64,000 nt of DNA from Paenibacillus andongensis (GTDB lineage Bacteria; Bacillota; Bacilli; Paenibacillales; NBRC-103111). Positions 51,397 through 60,115 of the stretch are shown piece after piece. Numbering within the stretch: position 1 is the first letter of the stretch; each line of letters opens with the position of its first letter. The notes beneath the pieces are model-generated. The model made no database searches. It was not told where the DNA came from and saw only the letters and a program-made list of their open reading frames with translations. A program made the position numbers and the translations under genes. The DNA lies in NCBI RefSeq assembly GCF_025369935.1, contig NZ_CP104467.1:1681001-1745000 (forward strand), read 5' to 3'.

Positions 51397-52107
51397 GTGA
51401 TTAAGGTGCTTATTATCGAAGACGACATCATTATTGGACAAATGATAAGCATGTATCTTTCGGAAGATCAATTTGAAGTGAAGCAAGCGGTAAATGGTCA
51501 TGACGGTTTGCGGGAAATCGTTCAGTTTCAGCCTGATGTGATTTTATTGGATCTCGTTTTACCGGATTATGAGGGGCTAGAGCTATGCGGGGCTATTCGG
51601 GGACTAAGCTTGGTTCCAATAATTGTGATATCCACGAAAACAAACATTAAGGAGAAGGTAGAGGCCTTTAATATTGGGGCTGATGACTATCTTTGTAAAC
51701 CGTTTAGCATGCAGGAGTTAAAAGCACGGATCAAAGCTTCGCTTCGTATGGCGGACATTCAGATTCCTGATGGCGGTGTGTCGGAGGGGACAGAGTCAGA
51801 GTTACAATATCCCGACTTTACACTCGATGTAGAGCGTAGGTTGATTGTGATCAAAGATCAAAAAATTGATATTACCAACTCGGAATTTGAAATTATGAAA
51901 CGTTTTATTCACTATCCTGGCAGAGTGTTTAGACGTGATGAGCTTATAGATACTTTATATCGGATGGGCGAAATCGTGAATGATCGCGCCATTGATGTGC
52001 ATATTACGAATCTCCGGAGAAAAATAGAGCAGAATCCAAAAGAACCTCAGTATATTAAAACCGTCTGGGGTGTTGGTTATAAATTTGTGCATCTTTCAGC
52101 TATTTAA
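51397..52107 (+). CDS. OmpR/PhoB-family response regulator
   Basis: 236 residues, GTG start with AAGGAGGG. Receiver with EDD at 8-10, Asp52 and CKPFS; winged helix with ITNSEFEIMKRF, VNDRAIDVHITNLRRKIE and TVWGVGYKFVH. Directly upstream of the hybrid kinase (30 bases between), so it is the probable final phosphate acceptor from the HPt domain. Close paralogue of the regulator at 15025-15765. A promoter with TATAAT at about 51351-51356 precedes it. Its DNA targets are unknown; the 11-base repeats at 35302 and 47601 are candidates of the right kind. Confidence 0.93.
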   Translation: MIKVLIIEDDIIIGQMISMYLSEDQFEVKQAVNGHDGLREIVQFQPDVILLDLVLPDYEGLELCGAIRGLSLVPIIVISTKTNIKEKVEAFNIGADDYLCKPFSMQELKARIKASLRMADIQIPDGGVSEGTESELQYPDFTLDVERRLIVIKDQKIDITNSEFEIMKRFIHYPGRVFRRDELIDTLYRMGEIVNDRAIDVHITNLRRKIEQNPKEPQYIKTVWGVGYKFVHLSAI

Positions 52108-52137
52108 GGTGTGTAAATAACGATGAGGTGAATAGAA

Positions 52138-55100
52138 GTGCTCAAAGATCTACTGAACAATTTCTCGATACTAGCTGTCTTCATATTCTTGTCTATCGAG
52201 ATTTTCTATTCTCCTAGATTAAAAGCCGCATCGAGATGGAAATATCGTATAATAGCTGGTCTGATGCATGGGATCTATGGTGTCATTCTAACTTTTCTTG
52301 GCGTACATGTAACTGCAAGACATATATTGGATTTAAAAGCGATTGCCATTCTGATGGCTACTTTCATTGGCGGAGGAATTTCTGGTTTTATTGCTACAAC
52401 GATTATGATTATAGGCAGGACGCTGATAGATCCTTCTGTTTTCTTTCGAATTTCTACACTGGGACTGCTCATATTTGCGGTAACCGCGCTAACCAATCAT
52501 TATATTCACGGCTATTGGAGGAAATGGATATTATTTATTATGTGTCCTATCAGCGTCTTGTTCGTTGATATGGTGCTGATTTATCATATTCCTTTTGCCG
52601 AGCTAGTCATTCCAGCTTTGCTTCTGCATTTGGGAGGCGGCTTATTCGCAGCAGCGCTAATCCGTTATTTCTTAAGAGCAGAGGAGCTAAGGAGTCAGGT
52701 AAGACATATCCAACAAGAGTTATTGGATATTCTTCGGCTGCAGCCCGGCATTACATTTAAACTGAAAAAAATTCATAATCAATTCATTTTCTCCATGATT
52801 GATGGCCAGTTGTTGCGAAATGTTGGACTTCACCCGCAAGATTTAATAGATAAAAATATACAATTAATCAAAGCTTTTACCACTGAATTCACATCGGTTA
52901 TCATTGGGAAATTCGAAGAAGCATGGAAAGGGAACAAAGTTGCTTATGAGAATCAAATAAAGGGGAAGATCGCCTTTACTACCTTGCAGCCTGTCTTTGA
53001 AGGTGAGCAGGTGGTCGAGATCATCGGCTCTACGACTGATATTACAGAGAGAACGACAGCAGAGCGGCGTATTCAGGAGAGTGAAGCGCGTTATCGAATC
53101 CTCGTTGAGAATTCACAAGAAGGAATTCTTGGGTTCACGAAGGAAGGCGAGATTACCTCCGTTAATCAAATTGTTTCCCTGATGACCCATGCAACAACTG
53201 CGGATATGTTGGGCAAAAAAATAACCGAATTTCTCCCGGAAGCCGAGCAAATTCGTTGGGATTCCCATTTCCAAGAAGTCATCCTGAATGGTGGTAACGC
53301 ACGGTTTGAAATGAGTCTTCCGTCCTCTGAAGGTGCTCGAAGAGATTATTGTGTCACACTCTCGGCCTACCATGATGCAAGTGGTGAATTGGAAGGTATT
53401 GTTGGAACGGTACATGATTTCACAGAGGTCACCATGCGGCATGCCGCCGATCAAGCGAACCAAGCCAAAAGTCAATTTATAGCCAAAATGAGTCACGAAA
53501 TTAGAACTCCCTTGAACGGTATTATTGGCCTTTCTCAGCTTCTGGGGAAAACCTCGCTCTCCGACCATCAAAAGGATTATCTACATAAAATAAAATCTTC
53601 ATCCCATACACTGCTTGGCATTATTAATGATGTTCTTGACCTCTCCAAAGTAGAAGCGGGCAAACTCGAAGTAGAACGTACCAGCTTTCAGTTAGATGAA
53701 CTTCTCAAGGATCTCGCCAGTATACTAAGTGTCTTATCCGATAGCCGCCAGATCGAGCTTATTTTTAATACAGCAGCTGAATTGCCCAACCATATTCTCG
53801 GGGATCCGCTGAGACTGAAGCAAGTACTGCTTAATCTTTGCAGCAATGCAATCAAATTTACTTCAGAGGGCTATGTGATGCTCCAAATTGAGTTGGAACC
53901 ACATACGTCCAAAGAAGAAATAATGCTTAGCTTTACCGTAGAGGATAGTGGTATAGGCATATCTCCAGATCGGTTAGCCTTTATTTTTGATCCCTTTTCT
54001 CAGGCAGATGGATCTACGAGTCGTGAATATGGGGGAACTGGATTGGGGCTTACGATCAGCCAACATTTGATTGGGCTTATGGGTGGGTCTTTAGCAGCTG
54101 AAAGTGAATTGGGTAAAGGAAGCAGATTTACATTTACACTCCCTTTTCAAATCATAGAACTCGCTGATCCAGATGAATGGGATTTAACCAAAGAGCATAC
54201 GACGTATCAAGTTTTGCTGGTCGAAGATCATCTCCTGATGCGCAGCAGCTTACGGGACACTTTGGAGTCGTTCGCCTTAATCGTTTCGGAGGTGCCTTCC
54301 TGGATGGAGATGTTTGAACAGTTGAAGATGTTGGGATCCGATGGCAAGTACGATTGTATCCTGCTTGATATGGAAATTGAAGATATGTATGGCATAGATA
54401 CATGGCATACATTTATCGAGTCGATCCAAAGAGACCAAACGCTTGCTGTATGCTTAACTTCGCCGCTTGGCAAAGAAGAAATGCTGAAACTTCCGATTAA
54501 CGAAAGACCTGATGCCGTTATGGTTAAACCGATTTGCCGTTTAGAGCTTTATCAAACGTTGGATTCCCTGTTTAATCCGCACAACCAATCTCCAAGTAGC
54601 GGCATGTCTTTGCAAGCCAAGTCTTCCAGCGTTAGTAAGACAGGGCGAATTCTTCTCGTTGAAGATAATGAAATTAATCAGCAGGTTGCCATGGAGTTTC
54701 TAAAGGAGCAGGGATTTGAGATCACGTTAGCGGAAAATGGCCAGGAAGCCATTGAAGAACTGACAAGCGACGACGAATACGATTTGATTTTGATGGATAT
54801 ACACATGCCGATCATGGACGGTGTCGAAGCGACAGCGCACATTCGTCAGATCCCTAACTATATGCATATACCCATCATCGGACTGACGGCCAACGTTGTT
54901 AAGCAGGATCATGAAGATTATATCCGTTACGGCATGAATGATGTCATTAGTAAGCCTTTCGATATCAAACATCTCTTTAATGTGATTAGTAAATGGATCG
55001 AACCATCTGCATCAATAAGAGCTAGTCAGACGAAAGCAATCGATTTTTATAAGCATATTGAAGCTATAGATTGGCAAACTGCACTCGCCCGTCTAGAAGG

Positions 55101-55386
55101 AAAAGAAAGCATTCTAATCGTCATGCTTCAGCTGTTCAAGAAAAATTATACAACTTTTGTCGAGCAGCTAATGCAGAGTATCCTTGAGGAGGATTGGAAG
55201 GCTGTCAAAAGGGCTATCCATACGCTTATCGGAGTTGCTGGAAGTATTTCCGCAAATCGATTGCTTGAAGCAGCAAGCTACCTGGAACTTGCCATTTTGC
55301 AAAAAGATGATTTTCATGATCAACTTATTGAGGTGGCGGAGGAAATAGCGCGAATTACTACATTTATCCCGAATGAAGGCTCTTAG
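52138..55386 (+). CDS. Hybrid sensor histidine kinase with 5TM sensor, two receivers and HPt
   Basis: 1082 residues, GTG start after GAGGTGAAT. N-terminal five to six membrane helices (about 5-185) of the 5TMR-LYT type found in LytS; two PAS-like regions (about 200-300 and 315-435); HisKA with His453 in MSHEIRTPLNG; HATPase with NLCSNAIKF, DSGIGI and GGTGLGL; receiver 1 with Asp744; receiver 2 with Asp887; HPt with His1028 in AIHTLIGVAGS, where the common Lys is Ile. All phospho-sites are present, so a full His-Asp-His-Asp relay to the OmpR regulator upstream is plausible. The signal may concern the cell envelope, by analogy with LytS. Confidence 0.93.
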   Translation: MLKDLLNNFSILAVFIFLSIEIFYSPRLKAASRWKYRIIAGLMHGIYGVILTFLGVHVTARHILDLKAIAILMATFIGGGISGFIATTIMIIGRTLIDPSVFFRISTLGLLIFAVTALTNHYIHGYWRKWILFIMCPISVLFVDMVLIYHIPFAELVIPALLLHLGGGLFAAALIRYFLRAEELRSQVRHIQQELLDILRLQPGITFKLKKIHNQFIFSMIDGQLLRNVGLHPQDLIDKNIQLIKAFTTEFTSVIIGKFEEAWKGNKVAYENQIKGKIAFTTLQPVFEGEQVVEIIGSTTDITERTTAERRIQESEARYRILVENSQEGILGFTKEGEITSVNQIVSLMTHATTADMLGKKITEFLPEAEQIRWDSHFQEVILNGGNARFEMSLPSSEGARRDYCVTLSAYHDASGELEGIVGTVHDFTEVTMRHAADQANQAKSQFIAKMSHEIRTPLNGIIGLSQLLGKTSLSDHQKDYLHKIKSSSHTLLGIINDVLDLSKVEAGKLEVERTSFQLDELLKDLASILSVLSDSRQIELIFNTAAELPNHILGDPLRLKQVLLNLCSNAIKFTSEGYVMLQIELEPHTSKEEIMLSFTVEDSGIGISPDRLAFIFDPFSQADGSTSREYGGTGLGLTISQHLIGLMGGSLAAESELGKGSRFTFTLPFQIIELADPDEWDLTKEHTTYQVLLVEDHLLMRSSLRDTLESFALIVSEVPSWMEMFEQLKMLGSDGKYDCILLDMEIEDMYGIDTWHTFIESIQRDQTLAVCLTSPLGKEEMLKLPINERPDAVMVKPICRLELYQTLDSLFNPHNQSPSSGMSLQAKSSSVSKTGRILLVEDNEINQQVAMEFLKEQGFEITLAENGQEAIEELTSDDEYDLILMDIHMPIMDGVEATAHIRQIPNYMHIPIIGLTANVVKQDHEDYIRYGMNDVISKPFDIKHLFNVISKWIEPSASIRASQTKAIDFYKHIEAIDWQTALARLEGKESILIVMLQLFKKNYTTFVEQLMQSILEEDWKAVKRAIHTLIGVAGSISANRLLEAASYLELAILQKDDFHDQLIEVAEEIARITTFIPNEGS

Positions 55387-55519
55387 CGAATGGAACTGCT
55401 TATATCAATCTCAGATACAAACCTGATAATTCCAGCCATTGTTGAATGATGGCCTCGACAGTATGATGAAGGTAAGGAAAGACGTATTACTTTCACGTAC
55501 AGGAGAGGGGATAGCTGTC

Positions 55520-56263
55520 ATGTTTTTTAAGCAACAAGATCGTATGTCACCTATTACGGAAGAGCAGGTTGAGCAGTTCGAAAGAGATGGGTATTTGCTT
55601 ATTAAGAAAGGCTGCAGCAGCGATCTCATTGATGCCTTTAATAGACACATTTTTGATATTCGTAACCAAGCAGAAGTACCCAATTGGGCAGCCTGTGAAG
55701 AAAGCAAGAAATTCTCCCTGCGGTTGTTTAATCCCCACAAGTATGACAGCTTTTCTCGCCAAATGATGAAGCTTCCCGTCATCCGAGGTGCGCTAGCTCA
55801 ATTAATGGGCAGAGAGGCTAACTGTGTGCAAAGTATGTATTTCTACAAGGAACCGGGTTCACCGGGACAGGCTTCGCATCAGGACTACTATTACATCAAG
55901 AATGACCCCATGACGATGATCGCAGCTTGGATCGCATTGGAAGAGATCGTCGATATCGAAAATGGCTGCCTCTGGGTCATCCCTGGCACACATAAGCTTG
56001 GACTGCTGCCTCACGGTGCAGTGAAAAATATAGAAGAGCACGAATCATGGACCGACGAGACAGAAGGCGTAGACCTCAGCAAGCAAATCCCAGTCGAGAT
56101 GGAAAAAGGAGATATCCTCTTCTTTAGTGAGCTGCTCATCCATTCGTCCAATAAGAATCGAAGCAAGGACCGTTGGCGACGTTCCTATGTGTGTCATTAC
56201 ATTCGCGAGGATTCGTTTGTTACGCAGAGGGAAGATTTGCGAGAAAAATTTCCGTTGTATTAA
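55520..56263 (+). CDS. Phytanoyl-CoA dioxygenase (PhyH) family oxygenase
   Basis: 247 residues from ATG 55520, after GGAGAGGGG; the frame opens 27 codons earlier without a ribosome site. Fe(II)/2-oxoglutarate oxygenase site: HxD in SHQDYYY (His120, Asp122), distal His208 in LIHSS, and Arg in DRWRRSY for 2-oxoglutarate. The preceding KEPGSPGQASHQD is typical of PhyH proteins, which hydroxylate varied small molecules (for example ectoine or acyl compounds). The neighbours do not indicate the substrate. Monocistronic. Confidence 0.9.
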   Translation: MFFKQQDRMSPITEEQVEQFERDGYLLIKKGCSSDLIDAFNRHIFDIRNQAEVPNWAACEESKKFSLRLFNPHKYDSFSRQMMKLPVIRGALAQLMGREANCVQSMYFYKEPGSPGQASHQDYYYIKNDPMTMIAAWIALEEIVDIENGCLWVIPGTHKLGLLPHGAVKNIEEHESWTDETEGVDLSKQIPVEMEKGDILFFSELLIHSSNKNRSKDRWRRSYVCHYIREDSFVTQREDLREKFPLY

Positions 56264-56289
56264 GAGCGTGGATAACAACGTGATAACAA

Positions 56290-56340
56290 GAAAGCTAACT
56301 CTTTTTTCAGCTAAGGCTGGAAAGGGTTAGCTTATTTTAT
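56290..56340 (+). terminator. Intrinsic terminator of the PhyH gene
   Basis: AAGCTAACTCTTTTTTCAGC and GCTGGAAAGGGTTAGCTT pair over nearly their whole length with a 4-base loop, followed by ATTTTATTTATTT. Confidence 0.85.
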
Positions 56341-56499
56341 TTATTTGCACAAAGACAAGTTGTCATTCTAAGTAAAGTGAGACACAAATTAATTAATCAA
56401 AAATAACTATAACTAAACTCCCCAACTTACACATAAAGGAACTACATACCCTACATAGAAAAGTGTTAATAAGACTGAGAACTAGAAGGAGATAGATGA

Positions 56500-58008
56500 A
56501 TGGAAAATGAGTTGGAGAAATGGATCATAGAAGCAGATATAGCAAGTATGCAGCAAGCAATGAATACGGGGCGGGTTACTTCGGAACAATTGGTTCATGT
56601 ATATCTAACCCGCATAGAAAAGTACGACTCCATATTAAATACTATTCTAGAAATAAATCCAGACGCTATCGACATAGCTAAAGCTTTAGATGAAGAACGA
56701 AAAGTGAAGGGCAGTCGTGGATCCTTACATGGTATCCCTATTCTGCTTAAGGATAATATCGATACACACGATCGTATGCATACAAGCGCCGGTTCTATCG
56801 CATTAGCGGAATCCTTCGCAGCAGCCGATTCCTTCGTTGCAGATCAGCTTCGAGCGGCGGGGGCTGTGCTTCTTGGTAAAACGAATATGACCGAATGGGC
56901 AGGCTACATGTCAGGCGATATTTGGGCGGGCTATAGCTCAAGAGGTGGTCTCACCTTAAATCCTTACGGCCCTGGCGAATTATTCGTAGGCGGTTCAAGC
57001 TCAGGCTCAGCAGCAGCCACGGCAGCGAATCTAACAGCAGCGGCGATTGGAACGGAAACATCGGGCTCTATCATCAGCCCCTCCAGCCAAAATAGCTTAG
57101 TTGGCATTAAGCCAACGATTGGACTAGTTAGCCGAACAGGCATCATCCCACTTGCTCATAGTCAGGACACAGCGGGGCCTATGGCAAGAACGGTCAGTGA
57201 TGCAGCGATTTTGCTTGGCGCTTTAACCAACATGGATGAGCGTGATGTTGAGACGTTAGCTAGTAAAAGGCGTTCTTTCCAAGACTACACACCATTCTTA
57301 GACGCCAATTATTTGCAGCAAGCAAGAATAGGGATCCCGAGATTTTATTACAAACAATTAGACAATGCTCGGCTTGAAATTGTAGAGGCGGCTATCGCCG
57401 TTTTGAAACAAAAGGGTACTACAATCGTTGATCCGGTGGTGCTTCCATGTGAGCAGACGCCTTGGGATGGCAATGTCATGAGGTTTGAATTTAAGAAGGA
57501 TTTAAATGATTATTTAGCCCAGCTGTCCGGCTCAATTCCCGTACATTCTTTGGCAGATGTCATTGCCTATAATAAAGCACATGCAGATCAAGCATTGAAA
57601 TATGGGCAAGGGACCTTAATCTGGTCAGAGGAAACGAGCGGAACACTAACGGAACAAGCCTATTTAGACAGCAAAAAGAGGGATAAAGAGATGTCGCGTG
57701 AGCAGGGGATTGATCATGCATTAGAGGAGCATCAACTGGATGCACTCCTATTCCTAGGATTTGAGGGTGGGGCAGATCTTGCGGCAAGAGCCGGTTACCC
57801 ATCCATTACGGTACCGGGAGGGTATGCTGCAACGGGGATTATCGCACCGGGCGGGTATACAACGAAGGGACCACAAGGGATTACCTTTGTAGGAACGGCA
57901 TTTAGCGAACCCACTTTGATAAAAATTGCTTATGGGTTTGAGCAGGCAACGAAACATCGCATTCAACCCGAGTTAGCAGCTCTCTCGAATAGAGGTAAAA
58001 CAAAATGA
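56500..58008 (+). CDS. Amidase signature family hydrolase
   Basis: 502 residues. The Ser-Ser-Lys triad of the family is present: Lys84 in LLKDN, the cis-Ser in GGSSSGSA (164-171), and nucleophile Ser190 in TETSGSI. It hydrolyses amides; relatives include peptide amidases and GatA. GatA itself would be next to gatC/gatB, which are absent, and the length and the C-terminus (GGYAATGIIAPGGYTTKGP) suit a stand-alone amidase. No signal peptide is seen. AGAAGGAGAT precedes the ATG. Followed at once by a phosphotransferase remnant. Confidence 0.9.
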   Translation: MENELEKWIIEADIASMQQAMNTGRVTSEQLVHVYLTRIEKYDSILNTILEINPDAIDIAKALDEERKVKGSRGSLHGIPILLKDNIDTHDRMHTSAGSIALAESFAAADSFVADQLRAAGAVLLGKTNMTEWAGYMSGDIWAGYSSRGGLTLNPYGPGELFVGGSSSGSAAATAANLTAAAIGTETSGSIISPSSQNSLVGIKPTIGLVSRTGIIPLAHSQDTAGPMARTVSDAAILLGALTNMDERDVETLASKRRSFQDYTPFLDANYLQQARIGIPRFYYKQLDNARLEIVEAAIAVLKQKGTTIVDPVVLPCEQTPWDGNVMRFEFKKDLNDYLAQLSGSIPVHSLADVIAYNKAHADQALKYGQGTLIWSEETSGTLTEQAYLDSKKRDKEMSREQGIDHALEEHQLDALLFLGFEGGADLAARAGYPSITVPGGYAATGIIAPGGYTTKGPQGITFVGTAFSEPTLIKIAYGFEQATKHRIQPELAALSNRGKTK

Positions 58009-58018
58009 TGAATCTAAG

Positions 58019-58336
58019 GATGATGCTATGTATCATTGGTATGCGATGGATATTGTTGCAGCTCTTGCTGACGTGTTGGATAATACAGAGAGGGATTCCA
58101 GCAGTCAGGTAGAATGTTTTCTGAGAGGCTATACAGCGATTTGTCCATTAGACAAGCAAATGATAGAACACTTTCCAAAGTTCTTAAGGTTCTCTAAGCT
58201 CTATAGCTTTTCAAGAATCCTAACATCTTTGGAGGATAGTGATCTATCAAATACGCCACCATGGTATGCAGGATTGAGATTAAAGCTCATGACTGTGAGG
58301 GACGAAATGAGACTTGGTTTCAGCAAACCATGGTGA
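58019..58336 (+). pseudogene. C-terminal remnant of an aminoglycoside-phosphotransferase-like protein
   Basis: The frame reads DDAMYHWYAMDIVAAL, then a segment with FLRGYTAICPLDKQMIEHFPKFLRFSKLYSF and ends MRLGFSKPW. This matches the C-terminal third of APH/CotS-type kinases, where a metal-binding Asp (normally in DFDD) precedes YHWYAMDIA. The ATP-binding and catalytic HxD parts are missing; the frame begins right after the amidase stop codon. The ATG at 58028 could give a 102-residue protein, but it would lack the active site. A deletion that fused the amidase end to a phosphotransferase end is the simplest reading. Confidence 0.7.
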
Positions 58337-58371
58337 CCTACTGATCAGCAGCACACTAGGAGGATTACAAC

Positions 58372-58884
58372 TTGGAAATAAGGCGTTTATGGCAACAAGA
58401 TATACCGCATGTGCAAGCATTAATGATGGACGTGGTGTCACGTCTTCCATCTGATGAGCTTTATTCGATGGACCGCTTGGAGGCTCTATACGAATATGTC
58501 CAAGATAAAGGTGAGATGTACGGCACTTTTAAAGGAGAAAAGCTAGTTGCTTATACGGTCATCGCATTTCCCGGTCTAAGTGCCAGCAATCTCGGACGAG
58601 AGTTTGGAGTGCCGGAAGAAGAGCTGCCAAGAGTAGCTTCTCTAGAAGGATCCATTGTCCATGAATCGGTCAGGGGACAAGGGCTCCAACGGCATTTTCA
58701 TGCCTTGAGAGAGCAGCGGGCGCGGGAACAAGGTATGTTATACCTCTACGCAACCGTACATCCTGACAATGTAATAAGTCGGCAAAACTTAGAAGCAGCA
58801 GGCTTCACACTTCAATTCACCCGCCCGATGTATGGCGGCCTTCTAAGGCATTGCTATGCGAAGAAACTAGAAGTACTAGACTAG
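58372..58884 (+). CDS. GNAT-family N-acetyltransferase
   Basis: 170 residues with TTG start eight bases after AGGAGG. Acetyl-CoA binding motif A is VHESVRGQGLQRHFH (about 100-114; pattern RGQGLQ), followed by a later strand LYLYATVHPDN and SRQNLEAAGF, common at GNAT C-termini. The acceptor is unknown. It lies 35 bases after the phosphotransferase remnant and converges on the parB-like gene with four bases between stops. Confidence 0.87.
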   Translation: MEIRRLWQQDIPHVQALMMDVVSRLPSDELYSMDRLEALYEYVQDKGEMYGTFKGEKLVAYTVIAFPGLSASNLGREFGVPEEELPRVASLEGSIVHESVRGQGLQRHFHALREQRAREQGMLYLYATVHPDNVISRQNLEAAGFTLQFTRPMYGGLLRHCYAKKLEVLD

Positions 58885-58888
58885 TAGG

Positions 58889-59965
58889 TTATTGGCTAAC
58901 GGCAAGTTCTCTAACCTTTTTCCACGCATCCAAATGCTTTTCCAAATTACCGACTAAGGTATTGAGATCATTCAGAAATTGTTCCTTATCTTGAGCATCG
59001 ACGTCTAAGTCTTCAATTTGAAAATCATTAGATGCAGGAAATGCGTTAAGCATTTGCAAAAGTTTGGTTTGAATTGGGTTAGATAGTGGGTTAGATATTG
59101 GGCTAGTTGTTGAGCTTATTGTTGTACTAGTTGAAGCAGCAGAGAGCCCGTTTTGTATCGGCATTTCTGTTTTATTTTCTGAGACTGTTTCCTTGGATTT
59201 CTCCGCTTTCTCCGCTTTTGTCGGAGCTTTTGCAGCTGCAGGCTTGGCCCGTTCTGCCCGGTTGTTCTGAAAGACGGACCAAGTTTCGACCAGATCATGA
59301 CCTGTTTTATAGAGGAGTTTCCCTTTGGTGCTTTCTGAAATATCTTTATCTTTGAACATTCGAGCAATCTTTTTGACATCACTGACAGGCATTTCATCTC
59401 TAGCAATAATCAAAGCTAGCGGATCGCGGTGCTCAATAGGTAAATCTTTGATAGGCAGCAGCTGATCCTCGGTCAACTTGTCTTTTCGAATTTCTGTGCC
59501 GCTTACGATCAGTTTCTTGACTGAATTACCAAACTTTAACAAATCACATTTGTTTTTAATGTAAGTTTCAGGCTTGCCAAGTTTGCTAGAAAGGTATTTA
59601 ATAGAGGAACTGAATTTAGAATCATTCATAAGTTTATGGAAGGCCTCGGCTTCCTCAATGGGGGAAAAGCCTTCCCTTGTCAGATTCTCCGCAATCTGTT
59701 CTAAATAAATCTCCAACTCATCCGTTACGGTCGATACGATACAGGACATGGTAGGGCGTCCCAGCATTTTGCTAGCTTTATATCTCCGGTTCCCGTAAAT
59801 AATTTTGTACCGGTTGTCAGCAGTTGTTCTCACTTTAATCGGAGAGAGTAAGCCAATCTCCTCGATGCTTTTCATTAATTCTTGGAGCGCCTCTTCATCA
59901 AATTGATATCTAGGCTGATCCGTATCTTCGTCAATTAAATGCATGGGAATTTCATGTATATCCAT
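58889..59965 (-). CDS. ParB/Spo0J-family protein without a ParA partner
   Basis: 358 residues from ATG 59963-59965, eight bases after GGAG; ATG 59971 is too close to it. ParB/Srx CTP-binding domain: QPRYQFDEEALQELMKSI, GNRRYKA (58-64), ENLTREGFSPIEEAEAF (93-109); a central helix-turn-helix region (SSKLGKPETYIKNKCDLL); then a Lys/Ala- and Ser/Thr-rich linker (about 235-300) and a C-terminal helical domain. The chromosomal parB follows parA near oriC; here no parA is present, so this is a second, orphan member, perhaps a nucleoid-occlusion-like or plasmid-derived protein. Confidence 0.85.
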   Translation of the reverse strand: MDIHEIPMHLIDEDTDQPRYQFDEEALQELMKSIEEIGLLSPIKVRTTADNRYKIIYGNRRYKASKMLGRPTMSCIVSTVTDELEIYLEQIAENLTREGFSPIEEAEAFHKLMNDSKFSSSIKYLSSKLGKPETYIKNKCDLLKFGNSVKKLIVSGTEIRKDKLTEDQLLPIKDLPIEHRDPLALIIARDEMPVSDVKKIARMFKDKDISESTKGKLLYKTGHDLVETWSVFQNNRAERAKPAAAKAPTKAEKAEKSKETVSENKTEMPIQNGLSAASTSTTISSTTSPISNPLSNPIQTKLLQMLNAFPASNDFQIEDLDVDAQDKEQFLNDLNTLVGNLEKHLDAWKKVRELAVSQ

Positions 59966-60115
59966 ATTCATTTCTCCATTCGTTCAGGTTGTCCTTGGAT
60001 TATTATATAACAAAGAACAATATCGTGGTAATGCCATTCATGGTGTTAGATCGGAGGCAAGTCATGTTTACATATAAAATATTGGGATTTTGGCAGAAGA
60101 ATGGGAGTAAATAGA

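Noticed and set aside
59040-59140. Short tandem repeats (GGGTTAGATA-like) read as a minisatellite or telomere-like repeat.
   Set aside because: They encode the Ser/Thr/Asn-Pro linker of the ParB-type protein in frame and are few and imperfect.
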